Source of the DNA: Chaetoderma sp. LZ-2023a
Lineage: Eukaryota > Mollusca > Caudofoveata > Chaetodermatida > Chaetodermatidae
Direction: 5' to 3'
DNA: 64,000 nucleotides
Assembly: GCA_034401795.1 (NCBI GenBank)
Contig: CM067365.1
Coordinates: 11,789,797 to 11,853,796 of the forward strand
Part shown: positions 23,425-32,721 of the stretch, piece after piece
How positions within the stretch are numbered: position 1 is the first letter of the stretch
Layout: every line of letters begins with the position of its first letter
Position numbers and translations under genes: made by a program
Notes under the pieces: model-generated
The model's input: only the letters and a program-made list of their open reading frames with translations
Told to the model about the DNA's origin: nothing
The model's database searches: none

Positions 23425-25674
23425 TTGTCTGAAGCAGAAAGATCGTTGCTAAATCTTGGTCTAACATATGTACCAACACCACGGCCCAAAGTCGACATAG
23501 ATGCTCTTTTAGATAATGGCTTATGGGAAATTGAAGAATTTTCTCACCGTGTAAAATTAGCAGACTTTTTTCGAAATTCCAAGAAAAACAACTTTCTACC
23601 TTTTGTTGAAAAAACTGGCTGGGCACCTAACTCGAAGTTGGTTGACCCTGCGATCCTTGATAGTATAAAAGCTATCAAGGAGCGTGTTGAAAATTTAGAA
23701 TTTCCTAAAAATCATCAAAATTTGTCATATCAAGAACGTTTAGCCTTAACAGGTTTGCGTAAAAACAATGACATCGTTATAAAGCCTGCTGACAAGGGAT
23801 CTGCTACTGTATTAATGCGTAAGGATAATTATATTCGTGAAGCACATCGGCAACTCAGTAATCTGAAACACTACCACAAATTAGACGAACCACTCTGGCA
23901 AAATAATTGTGATAAATTTAATGGAATCCTTCAAGAAATGGCTGACAAAAAGGCCATAACGAAAAAGCAGTTTAAATACCTTACTGCTAAACGAGATTCA
24001 AATCCACGTACGTTTTACCTTTTGCCAAAAATTCATAAACCTATTGAGTCATGGTCCGACCCTATGATACCACCGGGTCGACCTATTATCTCTGATTGCG
24101 GCTCTGAATCTTATCGAATTAGTGAAATTATTGATTACCACCTACAACCAATTGCGAATAGACATTTCAGCTTTTTGAACAAAACTGAGGATTTCCTATC
24201 CGAGGTCTCCAAAATTTCTGTTCCTCCAAACTCACTCTTGATAACCCTCGACATCGATGCTATGTACACAAACATTGACATCGAAAGGGGTTTGTCTTCT
24301 GTTCGCAGAGCATTTGATAAATATCCCGATAACAATAGGCCCACTAGCGAAATATTAGCTCTCCTGGAGCTGAGTTTAAAGGGCAATGATTTCGAATTCG
24401 CTGGCGAAATCTACCAACAAATCTGTGGATGCGCTATGGGTAAACGTTTTAGTCCTAGTTTTGCCAACATCTATGTAGCTGAGTGGGAAGAAGATGCGCT
24501 TAACAAATGTCCTAAGCAGCCCTTATTTTACCGCCGTTACCTCGATGATATTTTTATGATCTGGAATCATTCGAGGGAAGAGTTTGATGAATTTTTCACT
24601 ATTTTGAACAATCACGATCCTAACATCAAACTTAAAGCCAACATTGACCAGTCGTCCGTAGACTTTTTGGACGTTACTCTCTACAAAGGTGTAAATTATA
24701 ACACGAGTGGGCTTCTTGATTACAAAGTATTCTTTAAGCCCACCGATTCCCATCAACTACTGCATAAGAAATCTTTCCATCCACCTCATACTTTTAAAGG
24801 TATTATCAAATCACAGATTATCCGGTTTCACCGAAATTCTAGTGATAGAAAGAATTTTGAATCTGCGTGTTCCACCTTATTTAAAGCCCTCAAACCGAGG
24901 GGATATTCAACACGATTTTTGCGCAAAATAAAATCCGAAACTTTACATGATTTGGAAACTATTACTGATAAGGCTGCCGATCAAAAGCCTACCAAAATTC
25001 GTCACAATCGTCCGATTATAGGCGTAGGACAATCTCAGAAATGTGGAAAGAAGAGGTGTAAATTAGACCTCTATCTACCTAATCAGACAACATTTGTCAG
25101 TTATCAGAACAAAAGCAAATTCCAACTTCAGTCTAATTTAGATTGCGATTCTAAAAATGTTATCTATTTAATATCTTGCAAATTATGCCAAAAGCAGTAT
25201 GTCGGTGAAACAAAATGCCCTTTCAGATGGCGAGCAACTAGACACCTTTGCGATATTAGACACGACGAGGACACCAACGTAGCTCAACATTTCAATCTTC
25301 CTGGTCATTCTGTCGATAGACACTTTGAAATTATGCCTATTGAGCAACTGCCTCTTTCTGCTACGGCCGAAGAAACTGATAAACAAAGAAAACTTCGAGA
25401 ATCATTTTGGATTAAGCAACTGAAAACAAAATGGCCGAGTGGCATAAACGTGGACCCTGGTCTTGCTGATCAACGTGAAATTATTCCATTCAGTTTAACA
25501 TACAATCGAAAAAATGTTGAAATTTCAGAAATTTTGAAAGATGAATATCATAAATTGCAGGATAAAATGAAAAAACCTCTCAATTTGCGTCCAGTGATAG
25601 CCTTTAAGAAAAACTCCAATCTACGTGACATCTTGGTTAATTCGAAATTAACTCTTCAAAAACCTTCAGAATGA
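23425..25674 (+). CDS. Penelope-like reverse transcriptase with GIY-YIG endonuclease
   Basis: This protein copies the element's RNA into DNA at a nicked site. The frame of about 750 residues is uninterrupted. RT motifs are visible: IKPADKGSATVLM (about residue 115), LPKIHKP and GRPIISDCGSES (about 195-225), TLDIDAMYTNI with the first catalytic Asp (about 270), and YRRYLDDIFMIW with the second catalytic Asp pair (about 370). A C-terminal domain from about residue 575 (VIYLISCKLCQKQYVGET) is a GIY-YIG nuclease, as in endonuclease-bearing Penelope-like elements. The first codon here is TTG; the frame is open back to 23344, so the true start lies upstream or is shared with 23095-23353. It may still be functional. 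Confidence 0.93.
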   Translation: MSEAERSLLNLGLTYVPTPRPKVDIDALLDNGLWEIEEFSHRVKLADFFRNSKKNNFLPFVEKTGWAPNSKLVDPAILDSIKAIKERVENLEFPKNHQNLSYQERLALTGLRKNNDIVIKPADKGSATVLMRKDNYIREAHRQLSNLKHYHKLDEPLWQNNCDKFNGILQEMADKKAITKKQFKYLTAKRDSNPRTFYLLPKIHKPIESWSDPMIPPGRPIISDCGSESYRISEIIDYHLQPIANRHFSFLNKTEDFLSEVSKISVPPNSLLITLDIDAMYTNIDIERGLSSVRRAFDKYPDNNRPTSEILALLELSLKGNDFEFAGEIYQQICGCAMGKRFSPSFANIYVAEWEEDALNKCPKQPLFYRRYLDDIFMIWNHSREEFDEFFTILNNHDPNIKLKANIDQSSVDFLDVTLYKGVNYNTSGLLDYKVFFKPTDSHQLLHKKSFHPPHTFKGIIKSQIIRFHRNSSDRKNFESACSTLFKALKPRGYSTRFLRKIKSETLHDLETITDKAADQKPTKIRHNRPIIGVGQSQKCGKKRCKLDLYLPNQTTFVSYQNKSKFQLQSNLDCDSKNVIYLISCKLCQKQYVGETKCPFRWRATRHLCDIRHDEDTNVAQHFNLPGHSVDRHFEIMPIEQLPLSATAEETDKQRKLRESFWIKQLKTKWPSGINVDPGLADQREIIPFSLTYNRKNVEISEILKDEYHKLQDKMKKPLNLRPVIAFKKNSNLRDILVNSKLTLQKPSE

Positions 25675-25799
25675 ATGATATATATTATTCATATTTTATA
25701 GGCCATACCGCCTCTATCAAACAAACATAACAAATCTCAGACAATAAAATAAATAAAAAATATCTCCCAACTTTGGGAGATCCTGAGCCAGTGCGTTTA

Positions 25800-25941
25800 A
25801 TCATATAACCATCATCACCATCATCACCATCACCATCATAATCATCATCATCAAAATCATCAGCATCATCATCCTGAGCAGCAGCAGCAGCAGCTGCAGC
25901 TGTAGCAGGATCACCATCACCACGACCATCACCACTACCAC

Positions 25942-25973
<32 letters not shown>

Positions 25974-26017
25974 CAACTACCATCACCACGACCACCACCA
26001 CCACCACCATCATTATT

Positions 26018-26057
<40 letters not shown>

Positions 26058-26167
26058 ACATCATCATCATCAGCACCACGAACATCACCACTACTACCAC
26101 CACCACCACCACCACTGCCATCATCATCATCATCATTATCATCATCACCACGACCATCACCACTACC

Positions 26168-26198
<31 letters not shown>

Positions 26199-26232
26199 GC
26201 ATCATCATCAATATCATCATCATCATTAATTG
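25800..26232. repeat. (CAT)n array right of the Penelope-like element
   Basis: CAT, CAC and GCA triplets for about 430 bases, starting where the element's 3' end stops. Confidence 0.93.
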
Positions 26233-27283
26233 ATAGATGTGCTGCCCATGCCAGCGAGTTGCTAAAGGAAGATATTTAAAAACACCTGACCGGCAATGGA
26301 TATTCCTTAGTTGAGGGGTGCAAGGATGGCTTTGGACATTAATAAGGTTACTGGGAAACAGAGGTTGTTTCTTCAATACATCAATGGCCAAATAAGGTAT
26401 CGGAAACCTTTTTAAATGTCTTCTTCGAAATGTAGAGCAACACTTTCCTTTACATTACTTAAATTCTGGTATCCTGGAATCGAAACTTCCCATTTTGTCT
26501 CAATTTATAACCAATCACGTGAAGACGTCGTATCACATCTTTAGTAAAAAATCACAGACGCCCTTAGATTATATATATTTCTATTTGCCGTTAACATAAT
26601 GCTTTCTGTTACTGACAAATGGTATCAGACATATAATATATTATATAATCGAATGATCATGGAATAATTTCTACTGAATAAAACATTTCAATTCCAAACC
26701 GTTAATTACTTTTTAATGCGATAGGCCATGGCAATTGACATTTTGCTCGGTGAAGGTATGTCCATTTGCAGGGCAAGAGAAGACTGAAAATGTATCCCTG
26801 GAATGATTGGTTCGAGAATCAGAATTAGATGTGCTTTGCACTCCACGTGACACCCATGGCTCTCAGCTACCTCGGCATGATGATCCACGAATGGGTGAAA
26901 CTGGTCGCGAAGTTGGTGTGTTACATGACGTGGGCATAATTCTTGAAGAGATATATATTAGTGGCTATCTTTTGGCTCTCCGCGAAATGGTCGATTAAAA
27001 AATATTCTTAACACGTTAATGACCAAATTTTGTCAAAGAATCTAAATATCTCCTTATTGAATGTCCATTTGCATGCCGTGGGAAGACTATTTTTGCATCC
27101 CTAAACTGGTTGGCTAACATATTGATCCACTCATTCCATTGATACATTTTCAAAAATAGTCTTTTCTTGGCATGCACATGAATATTCCTCAAGACCATTG
27201 CAGAGGCCGATTCTGGACGGAATTCTGGTGACAGAATTAAAGCCGTGTTTCGTCGCATTACCCAGGTATCATCTTTATTGCAG
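26233..27283. other. Intron 8 segment with two foldback repeats
   Basis: 26700-26990 and 27040-27230 belong to foldback family B. In the second copy GCATGCCGTGGGAAGACTAT (about 27071) pairs with ATAGTCTTTTCTTGGCATGC (about 27155), giving arms near 30 bases. No gene. Confidence 0.6.
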
Positions 27284-27335
27284 AAATACAACAGAGGAGA
27301 GAAAGCACTGTGATGGACTGAAGATTGGAGAGGAG
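27284..27335 (+). CDS. Integrin beta exon 9 (short hybrid-domain exon)
   Basis: Acceptor TCTTTATTGCAG, donor GTGAGTTA. One base completes the Gly begun in exon 8. The peptide NTTEERKHCDGLKIGEE matches the C-x-x-L/V-x-IGDEV-type segment, and it joins in phase 0 to VTFEVTI in exon 10. NTT is a possible glycosylation site. Confidence 0.85.
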
Positions 27336-27399
27336 GTGAGTTACACATGCAAATGAGCACTGAATTCATTGTGTTTAATAGCATCTACATTTTCACTAC

Positions 27400-28865
27400 T
27401 ATAACGCTCCACCTTCCCCTCCTGCTCCTCCCCTCCTCCTGCTCCCCCCTCCTGCTCCTCCTCCTGCTCCTCCTCCTCCTCCTCATCCCCTCCTCACTCA
27501 CTCCTCCTCGTCATCCCACTCAACCTCATCCTCCTCACTCACTCACTCCTCCTCGTCATTCTCCTCCTCCTCACTCCCTTCTCATCCCTCCTCACTCACT
27601 CCTCCTTGACATCCCACTCAACCTACGTCTCCTCACTCACTCCTTCCTCTTCCTCCTCACCCCCCCCCTCCTCCTCGCTCACACCCTGCTCCTCCTCCTC
27701 CTCCTCACCCCCTCCTCCTTCTGCTCCTCATCCCTCCTCACTCACTCCTGACTCACTCCTTCTGCTCCTCCTCATACTCCTCCCTCCTCATCCTCCTCAC
27801 TCACTCCTCCTCATGCTCACACACGCCTCCACATTCTCACTTCCTCCTCCTCACTCACTCCTCCTGCTGCTGCTCCTCGCCTCCGCTCTCCTCCTCATCT
27901 AGCTCCTCACTCACTCCTCCTCATGCTCACACACGCCTCCACTTTCTCCTCCTCCTCACTTCCTCCTCATCCTCCTCCTCCCCATCCTCCTCCTCAATCA
28001 CTCCTCTTACGCCTTTTCCTCCTCATCCTCCTCCTCACTCACTCCCATCCCCCACTCCCTCCTTCTCCTCACTCCTCCTCCTCCTCCTTGTCCTCACTCC
28101 CTCCTCCTCCTTTCTGACTCATATTCATCATCCTCTCTTCTCCTCCTCCTCCTTTTCCGTCTCTTCGTCCTCGTTCTCATCATCGTCATCCCTCCTCCTC
28201 CTCCTCATCACGCCTGCCTCGTCCTCCTCGTCGTCCTCAATGCCTCCGACGCCTCACACTCCTTCTCCTTCTCACTCCCTCCTCCTCCTCCTCACTCCCT
28301 TCCCCTCCTCGTCCTCACTCCCTCCTCCTCCTCATCCACACTCCCTCCTCCTCATCCTCCCTCCTCCTACTCACTCCCTCCTCTTCCTACTCCCTACTCA
28401 TCCTCACTCACTCCGCGTCCCCACTCCCTCCCCCTCATACGCCCTCATCCTCCTCCTCACTCCCTCGGTCTCCTCCTCACTCCCTCCTCCTTCTCCTCCT
28501 CCTCCTCGCTCTATCCTCCTCCTCATTCTCACACCCTCCTCCCCTCGTCCTCATTCCCTCCTCCTCCTCACGCCCCCACCTCATCCGCCTCCTCCCTCCT
28601 CCTCCCCCTCCTCGTCCTCACTCCCTCCTCCCCATCCTCCTACTCCCTACTTCTCCCCAATCCCTCATTGTCCTTACCCACTCCTCCTACTACTCCTTTT
28701 CGCTCCTTCCTCCTCCTCACTCCCTCCTTCTCCTCCCTCATCCTCCTCCTCACTCCCCCTCCTCCTCCTCCTCCTCATCCACCTCCTCCTCATCCTCCTC
28801 CTCACTCCCTCCTCCTCCTCCTTCCCTCCTGCTCCTTCATCCTCCTCCTCCTCCTCCCTCTACTC
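27400..28865. repeat. CTC/CTCC-rich polypyrimidine tract
   Basis: About 1.45 kb almost wholly C and T on this strand, with short ACTCACTCCTCCTC repeats. Open frames across it (Leu-, Ser- and Pro-rich, up to about 340 residues) reflect composition only. Confidence 0.95.
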
Positions 28866-29256
<391 letters not shown>

Positions 29257-29258
29257 AG

Positions 29259-29414
29259 GTAACGTTTGAAGTAACAATACAAGTGGTTGGTTGTTCTGGC
29301 GACCCGTTATTGAGACAACGTAGTCTGGTCATCTATCCTGTGGGTCTGAACGAGAAGTTGAAGATTAACTTGGACATCATGTGTGACTGTGAGTGTGAGG
29401 ACGGAGGGAATTCG
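29259..29414 (+). CDS. Integrin beta exon 10: hybrid domain end
   Basis: Acceptor CTACTACAG, donor GTAAGC, 52 codons, phase 0 at both ends. The peptide starts VTFEVTIQVVGC, includes YPVGLNEKLKINLD and ends MCDCECEDGGNS. It matches the VxFxI...P-x-GF-x-E...C-x-CxC end of the hybrid domain. The C-x-C-x-C pattern leads into I-EGF1. Confidence 0.94.
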
Positions 29415-29519
29415 GTAAGCTATCCATTAGCCCGTTCTTGCTCTGGTTTATCATCGTAAGTCCAACAATAAGATATAAGCCATTCTAGAATATATTGCAT
29501 GCCGTCAATGTACGGTGGA

Positions 29520-29740
29520 TGATTATATTACTACTCAACTAGAACCTATTTCCACTCGTAAATATATACTCGTAATATAGTACCACTCGAGTTGAAATTG
29601 TTTCAACTCATTTTTTAAATATGAGCTCTCCAGTAAACCTACTTCAACTCTGGTGGAAACTATTTCAACTTGAGCTGAAATATTTTCCAAAGGAATTTTA
29701 ATAATTCTACTCAAGTCATAATATTTCAACCCGATTGGTA
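29520..29740. repeat. Degenerate relative of the 20-bp satellite
   Basis: TACTCAACTAGAACCTATTT, TAGTACCACTCGAGTTGAAA and TTCTACTCAAGTCATAATAT resemble the units at 11535-12395 in both orientations. Confidence 0.6.
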
Positions 29741-30109
29741 ATTAATAAGCAAAATAATTGACTACTATTAAAGGCGCACATTCACATGATAATGTGTGAA
29801 CATACACACAAATTATTATAATTTTTAATCACAAAATTGTATTAGGGACTCATGTCTCTAATTCAATTTCACAACTTAAAAAATTATATTAATTTATGCG
29901 TAAGGAATTCAACATAGGTTATGATTTTAGTTTGTTTCCTTATATCTAGGCCCACAATTTAAGCCTCTAAATCTGAATGGAACGCAACGTTTAAACTGTC
30001 AATGCTGTAGTATCAAAAATTAAGGAGAGGCATAATCCGATCATAAGTATTTTAAATTATTTATGAATGCATAATTGATATTGCGTAACATAAAGAGCCC
30101 ATGATGATC

Positions 30110-30231
30110 AATCAACCTTTCCAGTTTTAGCCATGCCCGGCCCATCTCTAGCTAAGCTCAACCTTCACCTCGATCGTGTTTGGATCGATCGATCCACGAA
30201 TGCATTCACTATCAATTTCTTGAAAAATATA
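30110..30231 (+). mobile_element. MITE family A left half, split by the Polinton
   Basis: CTTTCCAGTTTTAGCCATGC through GGATCGATCGATCC and ACTATCAATTTCTTGAAAA to the Polinton edge at 30231. The matching right half starts at 49975. Confidence 0.88.
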
Positions 30232-30690
30232 AGTAGAGGTGGGGCGAGCTGGTCCCGGATTTTCATACCTTTATCTTTTGTTATGCTAATTAGGTGTCAA
30301 TGACGTCATGATTATTGATTTTGACACGTTTCGTTTCCTTCGCTCTCCACCACGTGTTGAAAAGGTGTGAAAATCCGGGTCTAGCTCTCCGCCATTTTGA
30401 TTGGATGTTAGATGTAGCAGATGTCCATAAGCCCCTCCCCCTCAATAAATCATGTGACTCCTATCATCCAATGAGGTCAGCTCAAGGGTAATTAGTGTAA
30501 TGCTTGACAAGTGTTAATGAGGGTAGTTAAGGACGATTGACAGAGTGCATGTCTGGACTCTTTTCCTGTGAACTCATTCAATCACGAAGTCCTGCCCCCT
30601 CTCGTTAAATCATGGGTATCCTGGCATCTAATGAGGTGAGTTTAAGGGTGATTAGCGTAATGATGCGTGACAAGCATTAATTGATGGGTG
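30232..30690 (+). repeat. Polinton left terminal inverted repeat
   Basis: Matches the reverse complement of the right end over most of its length, including GGGTCTAGCTCTCCGCCAT and ATGTCCATAAGCCCCTCCCC. The left copy has about 45 extra bases (around 30287-30332) containing TGACGTCA. Two subterminal units of about 180 bp follow. Confidence 0.88.
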
Positions 30691-30781
30691 AAATCATATA
30701 AAGGTGGTTTAATAATCTGGGCTGTTAAGCCTGAACATTTTGATTTTTGTTTAAACAGTTTGTTCAACGTTTATTATAATT

Positions 30782-31123
30782 ATGAATATCACATATTTTA
30801 TGGATTGTGACATGCCTATTGTGCTTGGTAACAATATGTACGTACATGTCATGAAATGTAATGACGAATTTGTAGTAGACATACACGAGTTTAGTGTTGG
30901 CAGTGTTTATCCCACCAAGCGAGGTGTGTTTATGTATGTTAATACATTCCGAAAGTTCGCGGTTATGAGTCCTGCATTCGAAGAAACTGTTTGGGGTAGG
31001 TGTTCCAATAGAGTAGAGCAGATTAATTACATATATGAATTGGAACCTCAATTAAAGGTCACTATCAACACTAAATATCCATACGTCAAGCTAACTTTAC
31101 TTTACTTCACCAAGTCAAACTGA
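30782..31123 (+). CDS. PC4-like ssDNA-binding protein (Polinton)
   Basis: A 113-residue intact frame close to the left inverted repeat, starting at ATG. Residues 20-62 (HVMKCNDEFVVDIHEF, then VYPTKRGVFMYVNTFRKF) match the pattern of the PC4/p15 coactivator domain: a beta strand, DIREF-like turn, a basic GxxPTKKGV hairpin, and a hydrophobic helix start. PC4-fold proteins bind single-stranded DNA and act in transcription or replication. A role in element replication or late transcription is inferred from position only. The assignment is by pattern; no search was run. Composition is AT-rich like the PolB region. Confidence 0.6.
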   Translation: MNITYFMDCDMPIVLGNNMYVHVMKCNDEFVVDIHEFSVGSVYPTKRGVFMYVNTFRKFAVMSPAFEETVWGRCSNRVEQINYIYELEPQLKVTINTKYPYVKLTLLYFTKSN

Positions 31124-31232
31124 GATGAAACCATCGTTTAGGAGTGTAACATTCCTAGTGCCTCGTGGAGAATTCTAAAGGAGAACTTGCATCTACGCTC
31201 GTGTAACCATTTTATGCACGAAAACAGCAGTA

Positions 31233-31735
31233 TCAATCAATTTTAATGTGTCTCGGTGGGGGTCATGCAATACTGAGAAAAAACATTTCTACAGCTGATC
31301 GTCAATATCTAGATAAACTCACTATCATTGAAACCATGCTCTCCAAAGATTCCAGAGATCAGTTATTAAGCATTAGATGCACCTTTACTCTCAGGCTGTA
31401 GTGTCAACTTAAAGTTAACGGTTGAGGAAGATGCTTGGTTTGAAATAGTCAGAACCCTACACAGCTGTGTAAACGTTAATTCAAAAGTTAATATAGGATG
31501 GGTTATACATTACTACTATGGTTGAAGAACATAAACTAACTACAGTTTTAGAGGGTGACACTGCAAATACTATGGATTATTTATTCTCGAGAGTCGGCAT
31601 GACTTGATTACTGGGATTAACGTCTAAACAACCAGACCATGTTGGCGATGGAGCCGATTCTGATTATGAAATAGACCAGGCCATTCAGAACCTTATCGAT
31701 CACATATCCCCAGGAGGATCTCGGAGCATTAGATT
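31233..31735 (+). pseudogene. Broken Polinton coding region
   Basis: Coding-like stretches in shifting frames (for example ADRQYLDKLTIIETML near 31290-31345 and LTVEEDAWFEIVRTL near 31418-31460) are separated by stops. Probably one former gene between the PC4-like gene and the next frame. Function unknown. Confidence 0.45.
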
Positions 31736-31960
31736 ATGCTATTAAACATGGATGTAGAAGAAGATATGCCATCGGGATTTGAACCTTTGCCGGATACGCT
31801 GAGTTCTAATGATTTACCTGATTATGAAGGCGCATGTTTTACATCACCCGACTTGCCCAGTGATGTTGTAATTTACGCTCAACCTGCCGCTGCACAGTAT
31901 ACCCCTGACACATTCCATCAAGATATAAATGAACATGAATATCTGAGTTTTGACTCCTAA
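31736..31960 (+). CDS. Small acidic Polinton protein, unknown
   Basis: 74 residues, acidic and proline-rich (EEDMPSGFEPLPDTLSSND), with no recognised domain. It may instead be the last part of the broken gene before it. It starts 27 bases before the next frame's ATG when read from its stop. Confidence 0.45.
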   Translation: MLLNMDVEEDMPSGFEPLPDTLSSNDLPDYEGACFTSPDLPSDVVIYAQPAAAQYTPDTFHQDINEHEYLSFDS

Positions 31961-31986
31961 AACGTTCCCCCAATCTGCCAGAGACA

Positions 31987-32295
31987 ATGCTACGGCTAAT
32001 TCGGGAATGCTATGGTTGTCAACATGACAGACCATCTCAGCATGAACCCCCGTATATGGGTATCTATTATTTCTTAAGACCTATCGACAATGTAGAATTA
32101 CATTACTTAAATGCTTTAGAATGTGTACCTAAGATCGATTTCTTTCTTTCATTGTCTACTGATCCAAATTTATATTGGAATGTATATGAGTTATACAAAG
32201 CCCATAAGACTGAATGGCTAACTGATGTACGATGCACTGTTTATAAGCTGCGCGAATACTATAATTATAACCTAATAGTATTGATAGCCTTATGA
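31987..32295 (+). CDS. Polinton protein with C-x2-C ... H-x-C-like cluster, unknown
   Basis: 102 residues. The N terminus has CYGCQHDRPSQHEPPYM, a compact Cys/His cluster that may bind zinc, followed by a helical stretch with Tyr and Trp. Similar Cys-Gly-Cys...PSQ...H clusters recur, as I recall, in uncharacterised proteins of invertebrate virus-like transposons; not checked. AT-rich like its left neighbours. Confidence 0.5.
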   Translation: MLRLIRECYGCQHDRPSQHEPPYMGIYYFLRPIDNVELHYLNALECVPKIDFFLSLSTDPNLYWNVYELYKAHKTEWLTDVRCTVYKLREYYNYNLIVLIAL

Positions 32296-32299
32296 CCTC

Positions 32300-32598
32300 T
32301 AATTATTGAATTCATTGTTTTTTCTCAATTAAATTTTGCTCGTATTTCTGCTATTAAAATTATATATATATATATATATATATAAGACTCAACCTAAACA
32401 GTATTTCTCTATTCGCTAATGGCCCACCCAGCCCCACCCTGAGCTAGGACTGTTCGATTATGGAAATAAATAATCGATTATGATGTCTAGAAAATAATCA
32501 AATTAATCGAATAGTCGATTATTCAATCCAGGTACTTTGGAAGCAACAACTGCGTAGTGAGGGTGGTGGGTGGGGTGGGGGTGGTGTGGTAAGAGAGT

Positions 32599-32643
<45 letters not shown>

Positions 32644-32664
32644 GCGAGTATAGCTTTCTTAAAA

Positions 32665-32721
<57 letters not shown>

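Larger units (their letters stand above)
23094..25799 (+). mobile_element. Penelope-like retroelement, nearly intact
   Basis: Element sequence sits between two (CAT)n arrays. It holds a short upstream frame (23095-23353), the RT/GIY-YIG frame (to 25674), and a 3' region with AATAAA-type signals (25746-25760) and a perfect hairpin ATCTCCCA-ACTT-TGGGAGAT at 25761-25780. No clear long terminal repeats were found. Inserted in integrin intron 8 in gene orientation. Confidence 0.85.

Noticed and set aside
23094-25800. Hammerhead ribozyme, sometimes found with Penelope-like elements
   Set aside because: No CTGATGA plus GAAA core with fitting stems was seen near either end.
25801-26391. 196-codon Met/Val-rich minus frame
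   Set aside because: Mostly the (CAT)n array read in reverse.
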